From Coriobacteriia bacterium (GTDB lineage Bacteria; Actinomycetota; Coriobacteriia; Anaerosomatales; SLCP01), in contig SKKZ01000159.1 of the NCBI GenBank assembly GCA_007123455.1, positions 1 through 13,628 on the forward strand: DNA of 13,628 nt. The letters are read 5' to 3'. Made by a program: the position numbers and the translations under genes. This document shows, piece by piece, positions 1 through 13,474 of this stretch. The first letter of the stretch is position 1. Each line of letters starts with the position of its first letter. Below the pieces are notes generated by a model. It had not been told where the DNA came from. It worked only from the letters and a program-made list of their open reading frames with translations, and searched no databases.

Positions 1-81
1 CTGAACGCCAACGACGTCGATGCCGCGATGAACATCATCGCCGGCACCGCACGCTCGATGGGCATCGAGATCGAAGAGTAG
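1..81 (+). CDS. rplK: Ribosomal protein L11 (uL11), 3' end only
   Basis: Only the last 26 codons and the TAG stop are in the window; the gene begins upstream of base 1. The visible residues, LNANDVDAAMNIIAGTARSM followed by GIEIEE, match the C-terminal end of L11, where the LNA.D...A...I.GTARSMGI pattern is strongly conserved. L11 binds 23S rRNA at the GTPase-associated centre beside the L10-L12 stalk and helps translation factors such as EF-G (encoded further along this window) work on the ribosome. It is followed after 61 nt by rplA, the usual L11-L1 pair, and the two are probably co-transcribed from a promoter upstream of the window. Confidence 0.95.
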   Translation: MNANDVDAAMNIIAGTARSMGIEIEE

Positions 82-121
82 CGCTCTCGAGCGCTTCACG
101 TGGGAGGACGCCGAGGCGTCC
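80..121 (+). promoter_or_regulatory. Two small hairpins in the rplK-rplA gap
   Basis: The 61-nt gap contains two short perfect hairpins. The first pairs AGCGCT (80-85) with AGCGCT (90-95) around a CTCG loop and includes the last two bases of the rplK stop codon. The second pairs GGACGC (106-111) with GCGTCC (116-121) around a CGAG loop and ends 9 nt before the rplA Shine-Dalgarno sequence. Neither is followed by a T-run, so they do not look like terminators. They may affect mRNA stability or translational coupling of rplA; that role is inferred. Confidence 0.4.
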
Positions 122-142
122 GCTGACCACAAGGAGGAAGAG

Positions 143-850
143 ATGAGTAAAGGCAAGAGGTATCTCGAGGCTGCGGCCAAGGTCGATCGTGACAGGTTGT
201 ACACTCCCCTCGAGGCGGTCCGGCTCGCCAAGGAGTTCGGGGCCGCGAAGTTCGACGAGACCGTCGAGGCGCACTTCCGCCTCGGCATCGACACCCGTCA
301 GGCGGACCAGCAGGTCCGTGGCAGTGTCTCGCTGCCCCACGGTACCGGCAAGGAAGTGCGAGTCGCCGTGTTCGCCGAGGGCGACAAGGCGCGTGAGGCC
401 GAGGCAGCCGGAGCCGATGTCGTCGGCTCCGATGACCTGGTCGAGCAGATCCAGAAGGGGTTCCTCGACTTCGATGCCACTGTGGCGACCCCCGATCAGA
501 TGAGCAAGGTCGGCCGGCTCGGCAAGATCCTCGGCACGCGAGGCCTCATGCCGAACCCGAAGCTCGGCACGGTCACCATGGACGTCGGTCGCGTCGTCGG
601 CGAGCTCAAGGCGGGACGCGTGGAGTACCGCGCCGACAAGTTCGGGATCGCGCACGTGGGCATCGGTCGCGTGAGCTTCGACGTGAAGGCGCTCGTCGAG
701 AACTACGCCACTGTACTCGACGAGGTCCTGCGCGCCAGGCCGGCCTCCTCGAAGGGCCGCTACATCAGGTCGATCACGCTCACCACGACCATGGGCCCTG
801 GGATCAAAGTCGATTCATCGAAGACCCGCGACCTCCTCGAGGAGGAGTAA
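143..850 (+). CDS. rplA: Ribosomal protein L1 (uL1)
   Basis: This 235-residue protein has the normal length for bacterial L1. It forms the mobile L1 stalk of the 50S subunit, binding 23S rRNA and guiding deacylated tRNA out of the E site; in many bacteria it also represses its own operon by binding the L11-L1 mRNA. The L1 signature GTRGLMPNPKLGTVT is at residues 131-145, and the N-terminal KRY.EAA..VD......P.EA..L.KE pattern is typical. The ATG start has a strong Shine-Dalgarno AAGGAGG at 131-137, 5 nt upstream. No L1-binding site can be assessed because the rplK leader lies outside the window. The gene sits between rplK and the rplJ leader, as in many bacteria. Confidence 0.98.
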   Translation: MSKGKRYLEAAAKVDRDRLYTPLEAVRLAKEFGAAKFDETVEAHFRLGIDTRQADQQVRGSVSLPHGTGKEVRVAVFAEGDKAREAEAAGADVVGSDDLVEQIQKGFLDFDATVATPDQMSKVGRLGKILGTRGLMPNPKLGTVTMDVGRVVGELKAGRVEYRADKFGIAHVGIGRVSFDVKALVENYATVLDEVLRARPASSKGRYIRSITLTTTMGPGIKVDSSKTRDLLEEE

Positions 851-875
851 GCCACGATTCATAGCGCGCCCGGGG

Positions 876-904
876 TTGCGCACGCCCCGCGGCACGTGCA
901 TACT
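876..904 (+). promoter_or_regulatory. Candidate sigma-A type promoter for rplJ-rplL
   Basis: TTGCGC (876-881) and CATACT (899-904) are separated by 17 nt, matching the -35 consensus at 3 of 6 positions and the -10 at 4 of 6. Transcription would start near 911, just before the L10-type leader, which is where a leader-RNA promoter is expected. The -35 lies in the loop of a weak CGGGG/CCCCG stem (871-875 with 885-889). The match is modest, so rplJL may instead, or also, be read from the rplK-rplA transcript. Confidence 0.4.
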
Positions 905-918
905 GACGTGCGCACGTG
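893..918 (+). repeat. Inverted repeat CACGTGC / GCACGTG over the rplJ promoter
   Basis: CACGTGC at 893-899 and GCACGTG at 912-918 are perfect 7-nt inverted repeats with a 12-nt spacer. Each contains the palindrome CACGTG, and a further GACGTGC copy lies between them at 905-911. They straddle the proposed -10 (899-904) and start site. This could be an operator or the first stem of the leader RNA; in high-GC DNA it could also be chance. Confidence 0.3.
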
Positions 919-1206
919 ATAACCACACAGCATGTGAACGATCGCTGCCGAAGACAGCAGGCGCCCGGGCATCCGGGCTTGATGGGCCGGAAGTCATGCA
1001 GGCCCGCCAGCCGAGGTGGAAGCCGGTCAGGCAGACCTTGTGAGGTCGCCCGACCCACCGAGCGAGATCGAACCGCTCGTGGCCTCCGCCGTTTATCGGC
1101 GGGGGCCACGTTTCGTTCCGGCGTCGTACGCCGGACGTGGCCTGCGCGACGGGACCCGTCGTCCCGAATCGCGGTCGGCCCGTGCTGGAGGAAAGGAGGG
1201 AAGCGA
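911..1206 (+). promoter_or_regulatory. L10-type leader RNA (rplJ autoregulatory leader)
   Basis: The gap between rplA and rplJ is 356 nt with no convincing gene, and most of it can fold. The stretch CCGAAGACAGCAGG at 948-961 resembles the conserved part of the L10 leader family, the mRNA site bound by the L10(L12)4 complex. Around it are hairpins 963-968/973-978, 984-988/1001-1005 and 1034-1038/1043-1047, and CTGCC (945-949) can close with GGCAG (1030-1034), overlapping the last hairpin by one base. Downstream come a 9-bp stem with one bulged C (1055-1064/1074-1082), a 14-bp terminator hairpin (1078-1110) and a competing stem (1104-1142). A small hairpin at 1147-1161 competes with GGGAC/GTCCC (1151-1155/1161-1165). 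In B. subtilis a related leader controls rplJL by L10-dependent transcription attenuation; the same is inferred here from the folding pattern. Confidence 0.7.
1078..1117 (+). terminator. Intrinsic terminator / attenuator in the rplJ leader
   Basis: CGTGGCCTCCGCCG (1078-1091) pairs with CGGCGGGGGCCACG (1097-1110) over 14 bp, with a single G-U pair (1085/1103), around a TTTAT loop. TTTCGTT follows immediately at 1111-1117. This is the clearest intrinsic-terminator shape in the window, though the T tract is interrupted. It lies 90 nt upstream of rplJ, so it should act as a conditional attenuator: its 5' arm is shared with the stem 1055-1082 and its 3' arm GGCCACG (1104-1110) also pairs perfectly with CGTGGCC at 1136-1142. 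Confidence 0.7.
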
Positions 1207-1734
1207 ATGCCGACAGATGCAAAGACCGACAAGGTCGCCGAGATCAAAGGGAAGCTCACCGGAAGTGCCGGCGTGATCATGGCCGACTACCGTGGCCTCT
1301 CGGTGCGAGAGATGCAGGAGCTCCGCGTGCAAGTGCGCGAGTCCGGCGGCGAGGTGAAGGTCTACAAGAACACCCTTACGGAGATCGCCGTTCGCGAGCT
1401 CGCCCTGCCGAGCATGGATGAGTTCCTCAACGGTCCCACCGCGTTCATCTTCGCGGGAGACGACCCGGTCGCCCCGGCCAAGGCCCTGATGGGTTTTGCC
1501 AAGGATCACAAAGCACTCGAGGTCAAGGGCGGCTACGTCCAGAACGCTGTCGTCGATGCCGCCGCGGTCAAGGCGATCGCCTCGCTGCCGTCGCGCGAAG
1601 AGCTCATCGCGAAGCTCCTCGGCACCATGCTCAATCCGATGGCGAACACCGTGCGGATCCTCAACGCACCCGTGGGTGCGTTGGCGCGCGCGATCAACGC
1701 CGTGGCACAGCAGAAAGAAGCGGCCGCCGCGTAG
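1207..1734 (+). CDS. rplJ: Ribosomal protein L10 (uL10)
   Basis: This 175-residue protein is the base of the ribosomal stalk: its N-terminal domain binds 23S rRNA next to L11 and its long C-terminal helix carries L12 dimers. The N-terminal half shows the family pattern MADYRGLSV.EM.ELR..VRESGGE..VYKNTL, and the C-terminal end (from about residue 140) is a helix rich in Ala, Leu and Val that ends in AAAA. The ATG at 1207 follows a strong Shine-Dalgarno AAGGAGGG (1193-1200) by 6 nt. An in-frame GTG at 916 would add 97 residues of leader-encoded sequence rich in Arg and Gly with no L10 similarity, so it was rejected. It is co-directional with rplL 78 nt downstream and is probably controlled by the leader upstream. 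Confidence 0.98.
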   Translation: MPTDAKTDKVAEIKGKLTGSAGVIMADYRGLSVREMQELRVQVRESGGEVKVYKNTLTEIAVRELALPSMDEFLNGPTAFIFAGDDPVAPAKALMGFAKDHKALEVKGGYVQNAVVDAAAVKAIASLPSREELIAKLLGTMLNPMANTVRILNAPVGALARAINAVAQQKEAAAA

Positions 1735-1812
1735 ATCGCGGGCATGCTGCACGAGTCCGATCTGCGACCGGGAAGTGACCCGCCGCATAACTGAGAAGGA
1801 GAACAGAGAGAG

Positions 1813-2193
1813 ATGGCTATCAGCAAGGACGAGGTTCTGGAGTACATCAAGCAGGCTCCCGCACTCGAGCTCGCCGAGCTCGTCAAGGAGCTCGAAGAGG
1901 TCTTCGGTGTGTCGGCTGCCGCTCCCGTGGCCGTCGCCGCGGCCGCGCCGGGTGCCGCCGCCGAGGCCGCCGAGGAGGAGAAGGACTCCTTCGACGTCGT
2001 GCTCACCGGTGCCGGTGACAAGAAGATCCAGGTCATCAAGGTCGTGCGTGAGCTGACCTCCCTGGGCCTCAAGGAGGCCAAGGATCTGGTTGACGGTGCT
2101 CCCAAGCCGGTGGTCGAGGGTGTCACCAAGGAGAAGGCCGATGAGGCCAAGGGCAAGCTCGAGGAAGCCGGTGCTGCGGTCGAGGTCAAGTAA
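1813..2193 (+). CDS. rplL: Ribosomal protein L7/L12 (bL12)
   Basis: This acidic 126-residue protein is the multicopy stalk protein that recruits IF2, EF-Tu and EF-G to the ribosome and stimulates their GTP hydrolysis. Three parts are visible: an N-terminal dimerisation region (about residues 1-33, ending LEEVFGV), a flexible Ala/Pro/Val-rich hinge (about 35-56), and the globular factor-binding domain (about 57-126) with the conserved K.I.VIK.VRE.T.LGLKEAK.LVD..PK pattern. The length is typical. The ATG is preceded by AAGGAGA (1796-1802), 10 nt away, which is a slightly long spacing. It forms one unit with rplJ; L12 must be made in several-fold excess over L10, so the attenuator-like hairpin downstream may separate its expression from rpoBC. 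Confidence 0.98.
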   Translation: MAISKDEVLEYIKQAPALELAELVKELEEVFGVSAAAPVAVAAAAPGAAAEAAEEEKDSFDVVLTGAGDKKIQVIKVVRELTSLGLKEAKDLVDGAPKPVVEGVTKEKADEAKGKLEEAGAAVEVK

Positions 2194-2213
2194 GCGACTC
2201 GCACACCGTTGAC

Positions 2214-2235
2214 GGGCGGGGCACTTCTGCCGCCC
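2214..2235 (+). other. GC-rich hairpin downstream of rplL
   Basis: GGGCGG (2214-2219) pairs with CCGCCC (2230-2235). An inner CA/TG pair (2222-2223/2228-2229) closes a CTTC loop past a two-G bulge. It lies 20 nt after the rplL stop and is followed only by TCT, so it is a weak terminator at best. It could protect the rplL 3' end or serve as a processing site before the second hairpin at 2250. Confidence 0.45.
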
Positions 2236-2249
2236 TCTGGCGCTGGATG

Positions 2250-2280
2250 GCCGGGACCGCAGTAAGCGGCCCGGCTTTCC
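2250..2280 (+). terminator. Terminator-like hairpin (attenuator) between rplL and rpoB
   Basis: GCCGGG-A-CCGC (2250-2260) pairs with GCGG-CCCGGC (2266-2275): 10 bp with one bulged A and an AGTAA loop, followed by TTTCC (2276-2280). E. coli has a partial attenuator at the same place, which lets ribosomal protein mRNA exceed polymerase mRNA. The short T tract suggests incomplete termination here too. It lies upstream of the proposed rpoB promoter, so it would stop only read-through from rplJL. Confidence 0.55.
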
Positions 2281-2306
2281 GCGCCACATCGCGAAGTTTT
2301 CAAGGA

Positions 2307-2335
2307 TTGACCTCGATGAGGTTTCTGGGTATCCT
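2307..2335 (+). promoter_or_regulatory. Candidate sigma-A type promoter for rpoB-rpoC
   Basis: TTGACC (2307-2312, 5 of 6 to consensus) and TATCCT (2330-2335, 4 of 6) are exactly 17 nt apart. Transcription would begin near 2342, leaving a short leader of roughly 47 nt before the GTG at 2389. The stretch is also AT-richer than its surroundings. A second -10-like TATACT lies at 2349-2354 but has no good -35. This would give rpoBC its own promoter, as is known in several actinobacteria. Confidence 0.65.
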
Positions 2336-2388
2336 GTTTCTTTGCGACTATACTATGCAGCTTCTACGCATGAAGGAGGAATCGCCTG

Positions 2389-5877
<3,489 letters not shown>

Positions 5878-5880
5878 ACC

Positions 5881-10173
<4,293 letters not shown>

Positions 10174-10196
10174 CACGAAGCCAGCAGGAAATGAAT

Positions 10197-10222
10197 GGCG
10201 GGGCACCCCCGGGTGCCCCGCC
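10197..10222 (+). terminator. GC-rich terminator hairpin after rpoC
   Basis: GGCGGGGCACC (10197-10207) pairs perfectly with GGTGCCCCGCC (10212-10222) around a 4-nt loop, 23 nt after the rpoC stop. There is no T tract (GTGCGTCAG follows), so it fits the tract-less hairpins often proposed as terminators in high-GC actinobacteria. It probably ends the rpoBC transcript or protects its 3' end before the separate rpsL promoter. Confidence 0.6.
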
Positions 10223-10279
10223 GTGCGTCAGCAGGCATGGACGCCGGAAATCGGATAGATACGCCCGGGTGCGTGGCGT

Positions 10280-10308
10280 TTGACAACCACCGGTGGGATT
10301 GGTAGAGT
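10280..10308 (+). promoter_or_regulatory. Promoter for rpsL-rpsG-fusA-tuf (str operon)
   Basis: A perfect -35 TTGACA (10280-10285) is followed after 17 nt by TAGAGT (10303-10308, 4 of 6 to TATAAT). This is the best promoter match in the window. Transcription would start near 10315, giving a leader of about 84 nt before rpsL. The leader holds only weak pairing (CCCTG 10341-10345 with CAGGG 10372-10376). Its place between the rpoC hairpin and rpsL fits a separate str operon. Confidence 0.75.
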
Positions 10309-10398
10309 TCGACCTTGCGACTTCATGCGCGGCCGTGTGTCCCTGCCCGCTGCCGCGTTACGCACGACCGTCAGGGATCCGAGAAGAAGGAGAGCACG

Positions 10399-10770
10399 TT
10401 GCCCACGATCAACCAGCTGGTCCGCAAGGGCCGTACGGCAAAGGTGGCGAAGAATCCGACGCCTGCGCTCAAGGGGAGCCCCCAGAAGCGTGGCGTATGC
10501 ACGCGCGTCTACACCACCACACCGAAGAAGCCGAACTCGGCCCTGCGCAAGGTCGCTCGCGTGCGCCTTGTCCACGGCATGGAGGTCACGGCGTACATCC
10601 CCGGTATCGGCCACAACCTGCAGGAGCACTCGATCGTGCTCGTGCGTGGCGGCCGGGTGAAGGACCTGCCGGGCGTCCGCTACAAGGTGATCCGTGCCGC
10701 ACTGGACTGTGCGGGAGTCAGCAACCGCAACCAGGCACGTTCCCGTTACGGCGTGAAGAAGAACGCCTAA
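10399..10770 (+). CDS. rpsL: Ribosomal protein S12 (uS12)
   Basis: This 123-residue protein is part of the 30S decoding centre and the target site affected by streptomycin. The start is TTG, 6 nt after AAGGAG (10387-10392), giving the classic N-terminus PTINQLVRKGR and the expected family length. An in-frame start at 10315 would add 28 residues of unrelated sequence that begin at the predicted transcription start, so it was rejected. The loops TTTPKKPNSALRK (39-51) and GGRVKDLPGVRY (84-95) are intact; K43 and K88, the usual streptomycin-resistance positions, are wild-type Lys, and D89 is the residue that is methylthiolated in E. coli. It is the first gene of the str operon, followed by rpsG after 72 nt. 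Confidence 0.98.
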   Translation: MPTINQLVRKGRTAKVAKNPTPALKGSPQKRGVCTRVYTTTPKKPNSALRKVARVRLVHGMEVTAYIPGIGHNLQEHSIVLVRGGRVKDLPGVRYKVIRAALDCAGVSNRNQARSRYGVKKNA

Positions 10771-10788
10771 GCGAGATCTATCGTCGGG

Positions 10789-10813
10789 CCCGCCGCACGG
10801 AGCGGCGGGTCTT
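10789..10813 (+). promoter_or_regulatory. Hairpin in the rpsL-rpsG gap
   Basis: CCCGCCGC (10789-10796) pairs perfectly with GCGGCGGG (10802-10809) around an ACGGA loop, followed by TCTT. In E. coli the rpsL-rpsG gap is where S7 binds its own mRNA to repress the str operon, so a structured element here could play that part. It could equally be a weak attenuator. I could not match it to the E. coli S7 site in detail. Confidence 0.45.
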
Positions 10814-10842
10814 CGAGTGGAGAAGACCGGAGGAGACCGAGT

Positions 10843-11313
10843 ATGCCCAGGCGCGCCGCAGCTACCCGTCGGGAGATCCATCCTGACGCCGTGTACAACA
10901 ATCGCCTTGTCACACAGTTGATCAACAAGATCCTGTGGGACGGCAAGAAGTCGACGGCCGAGCGCATCGTCTACGAAGCGTTCAATATCGTCGAGCAGAA
11001 GAGCGGCGGTGACCCCCTCGCGACGTTCAAGAAGGCGATGGACAACGTCCGCCCGACCCTCGAAGTGCGCCCCAAGCGTGTCGGTGGCGCCACCTACCAG
11101 GTTCCCATCGAGGTGAACTCGCGACGCTCCACTACGCTGGCGATCCGCTGGATCGTCGGGTATTCTCGCGGCCGTCGCGAGAAGACCATGGCCGAGCGCC
11201 TTGCGGGGGAGATCATGGATGCCGCTAACGGTGTCGGTGCGTCTGTCAAGAAGCGTGAGGACCTGTTCAAGATGGCGGAGTCGAACCGCGCTTTCAGCCA
11301 CTACCGCTGGTAG
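10843..11313 (+). CDS. rpsG: Ribosomal protein S7 (uS7)
   Basis: This 156-residue protein is a primary 16S rRNA-binding protein that nucleates assembly of the 30S head and lines the E site; in E. coli it also represses the str operon. It has the expected N-terminus PRRAAATRRE, the conserved block VRPKRVGGATYQVP (75-88), and the C-terminal HYRW ending seen in actinobacterial and other bacterial S7. The length is standard. The ATG follows GGAGGAG (10829-10835) by 7 nt. It lies between rpsL and fusA in the canonical order, 72 nt after rpsL and 54 nt before the fusA ATG. Confidence 0.98.
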   Translation: MPRRAAATRREIHPDAVYNNRLVTQLINKILWDGKKSTAERIVYEAFNIVEQKSGGDPLATFKKAMDNVRPTLEVRPKRVGGATYQVPIEVNSRRSTTLAIRWIVGYSRGRREKTMAERLAGEIMDAANGVGASVKKREDLFKMAESNRAFSHYRW

Positions 11314-11350
11314 TCTGCGCGCCGGAATACCTGACCGACACTGAAAGATG

Positions 11351-11365
11351 TGAGGACGAACCTCA
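11351..11365 (+). promoter_or_regulatory. Small hairpin covering the fusA ribosome-binding site
   Basis: TGAGG (11351-11355) pairs with CCTCA (11361-11365) around ACGAA. TGAGGA is the only Shine-Dalgarno-like sequence before the ATG at 11368, 11 nt away, so the hairpin would hide it when the mRNA is naked. That would favour translation coupled to ribosomes arriving from rpsG. At 5 bp it is only moderately stable. It also bears on the choice of start, because a GTG at 11350 is in frame. Confidence 0.4.
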
Positions 11366-11367
11366 GT

Positions 11368-13461
11368 ATGGCTTCCAAAACCTATCCTCTTGCCAGGACC
11401 CGAAACATCGGGATCATGGCCCACATCGACGCCGGTAAGACCACGACGACCGAGCGTATCCTTTTCTATACCGGCAAGTCGCACAAGATGGGCGAGGTCC
11501 ACGACGGCGCGGCCACAATGGACTGGATGATTCAGGAGCAGGAGCGCGGCATCACCATCACGTCCGCTGCGACCACATGCTTCTGGAAGGACCATCGTAT
11601 TCAAATCATCGATACGCCCGGCCACGTGGACTTCACCGTCGAGGTAGAGCGCTCGCTGCGGGTGCTCGATGGCGCGTGTGCGGTCTTCTGTGCCGTCGGC
11701 GGGGTCGAGCCCCAGTCAGAGACGGTCTGGCGTCAGGCCGACACGTACGGTGTTCCGCGAATGGCCTACATCAACAAGATGGACCGTACCGGTGCCGATT
11801 TCTTCAACGTCATCCGCATGATGAAGGACCGCCTCAACACGCGCGCGGTGTTGTTGCAGCTGCCCATCGGGGCGGAGGAGGAGTTCGCCGGCATCATCGA
11901 CCTCGTCGAGATGCACGCGACCTTCTTCAACGAGGACGACAACGGTATCAACCCCACGGTAGGTGAGATTCCGGCCGAGCTTGCCGAAGAGGCGGAGATG
12001 TATCGCCAGGAGCTCGTCGAAGCAGCGGCCGAGTACGACGACGCGCTGCTCGAGAAGTTCCTCGGAGACGAGGAGATCTCGGTGGCCGAGGTCAAGGCGG
12101 CGCTTCGCAAGGCGTGTATCGATGCCGCCATTACGCCGGTCGTCTGCGGTGCGTCCTTCAAGAACAAGGGCGTGCAGCCGCTGCTCGATGCCATCCTCGA
12201 GTACCTGCCCTCGCCGCTCGACATCCCGGCCATCAAGGGTCACGACGTCAAGACCGGCGAGGAGATCGAGCGCGCGGCCGACGCGAAGGCTCCCTTCGCT
12301 GCCCTCGCGTTCAAGGTCATGACCGATCCGTACGTCGGCAAGCTCACCTACTTCCGTGTCTACTCGGGTACGCTGGAAGCCGGCTCGTACGTTCTCAACT
12401 CGACTAAGGGTCACAAGGAGCGCATCGGTCGTCTCCTCGAGATGCACGCCAACAGTCGTGAGGACGTCAAGGTCGTGGCTGCCGGTGACATCGTCGCCGC
12501 CGTTGGCCTGAAGGACACCACCACCGGTGACACCCTCTGTGCCGAGGACAAGCAGGTTCTCCTCGAGTCCATGGTATTCCCCGATCCGGTCATCGACATC
12601 GCGATCGAGCCCAAGACCAAGGCCGAGCAGGAGAAGCTCGGCAGCTCGCTCTCGAAGCTGGCCCAGGAGGACCCGACCTTCCGCGTGCGCACCGACACGG
12701 AGACCGGCCAGACGATCATCGCCGGAATGGGCGAGCTCCACCTCGAGGTCATCGTTGACCGCCTGCTGCGCGAGTTCAAGGTCGAGGCGAGCGTGGGCAA
12801 ACCTCAGGTCGCCTACCGTGAGACTGCCGGCAAGCGCATCGACGACGTCGACGTGAAGTTCGCACGCCAGACGGGCGGTCGCGGACAATACGGGCACGTC
12901 GTGATCAACGTCGTGCCCCAGGAAGCGGGCGTCGGCTACGAGTTCGACAGCAAGATCGTGGGAGGATCGATTCCCAAGGAGTACGTTCCTTCTGTCGACA
13001 AGGGTATCCAGGAAGCCCTGGAGTCGGGCGTGCTCGCCGGCTACCCGGTCGTGGACGTCAAGGTCGAACTCGTGGACGGCTCGTATCACGAGGTCGACTC
13101 TTCCGAGATGGCGTTCAAGGTCGCCGGTTCGATGGCGATCAAGGAAGGTCTGCGCAAGGCCAACCCGAGGCTGCTCGAGCCGATGATGGCAGTCGAGGTC
13201 GTCACACCCGAGGACTTCATGGGTGACGTGATGGGAGACCTTTCGAGCCGCCGTGGCCATATCGACGGGATGGAGCCGCGCGGCAACGCCCAGCTCATCC
13301 GCGCCAAGGTGCCGCTTTCCGAGATGTTCGGTTACTCGACTGACCTGCGCAGCCGCACTCAGGGTCGCGCGGTCTACTCGATGCAGTTCCATGCGTACGA
13401 GCCCGTGCCGAAGTCCGTTGCCGATGAGATCGTCGCCAAAGTCGGCGGCGAGGCAGGTTAG
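11368..13461 (+). CDS. fusA: Elongation factor G
   Basis: EF-G is the GTPase that drives translocation of tRNA and mRNA on the ribosome. From the ATG at 11368 the protein is 697 residues, a normal length. The GTPase motifs are complete: AHIDAGKT (18-25), RGITITS in switch I, DTPGH (82-86), NKMD (136-139) and GAS (261-263). Domains II-V follow, including the typical ARQTGGRGQYGHV of domain IV and RGHIDGMEPRGNAQ in domain V. An in-frame GTG at 11350 would add MRTNLS; the ATG is preferred because MASKTYPLARTRNIGI matches the usual EF-G start and TGAGGA lies upstream, but the GTG is not excluded. No second fusA-like copy is present. The stop codon overlaps the tuf Shine-Dalgarno. Confidence 0.97.
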   Translation: MASKTYPLARTRNIGIMAHIDAGKTTTTERILFYTGKSHKMGEVHDGAATMDWMIQEQERGITITSAATTCFWKDHRIQIIDTPGHVDFTVEVERSLRVLDGACAVFCAVGGVEPQSETVWRQADTYGVPRMAYINKMDRTGADFFNVIRMMKDRLNTRAVLLQLPIGAEEEFAGIIDLVEMHATFFNEDDNGINPTVGEIPAELAEEAEMYRQELVEAAAEYDDALLEKFLGDEEISVAEVKAALRKACIDAAITPVVCGASFKNKGVQPLLDAILEYLPSPLDIPAIKGHDVKTGEEIERAADAKAPFAALAFKVMTDPYVGKLTYFRVYSGTLEAGSYVLNSTKGHKERIGRLLEMHANSREDVKVVAAGDIVAAVGLKDTTTGDTLCAEDKQVLLESMVFPDPVIDIAIEPKTKAEQEKLGSSLSKLAQEDPTFRVRTDTETGQTIIAGMGELHLEVIVDRLLREFKVEASVGKPQVAYRETAGKRIDDVDVKFARQTGGRGQYGHVVINVVPQEAGVGYEFDSKIVGGSIPKEYVPSVDKGIQEALESGVLAGYPVVDVKVELVDGSYHEVDSSEMAFKVAGSMAIKEGLRKANPRLLEPMMAVEVVTPEDFMGDVMGDLSSRRGHIDGMEPRGNAQLIRAKVPLSEMFGYSTDLRSRTQGRAVYSMQFHAYEPVPKSVADEIVAKVGGEAG

Positions 13462-13474
13462 AGGGGATACCATC

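Noticed and set aside
916..1206. In-frame upstream extension of rplJ from a GTG at 916
   Set aside because: The added 97 residues are leader sequence with no L10 similarity, and the ATG at 1207 has a strong Shine-Dalgarno and gives a normal-length L10.
1735..1812. Possible attenuator in the rplJ-rplL gap
   Set aside because: No stable hairpin or T tract was seen in these 78 nt; it appears to be a simple spacer with the rplL Shine-Dalgarno.
2349..2354. TATACT as a second -10 box for rpoB
   Set aside because: It matches 5 of 6 positions but has no -35 at a suitable distance and would leave a very short leader; the upstream pair at 2307-2335 is better supported.
10315..10398. In-frame upstream extension of rpsL
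   Set aside because: The start coincides with the predicted transcription start and the extra residues do not belong to S12; the TTG at 10399 has a good Shine-Dalgarno and gives the classic PTINQL start.
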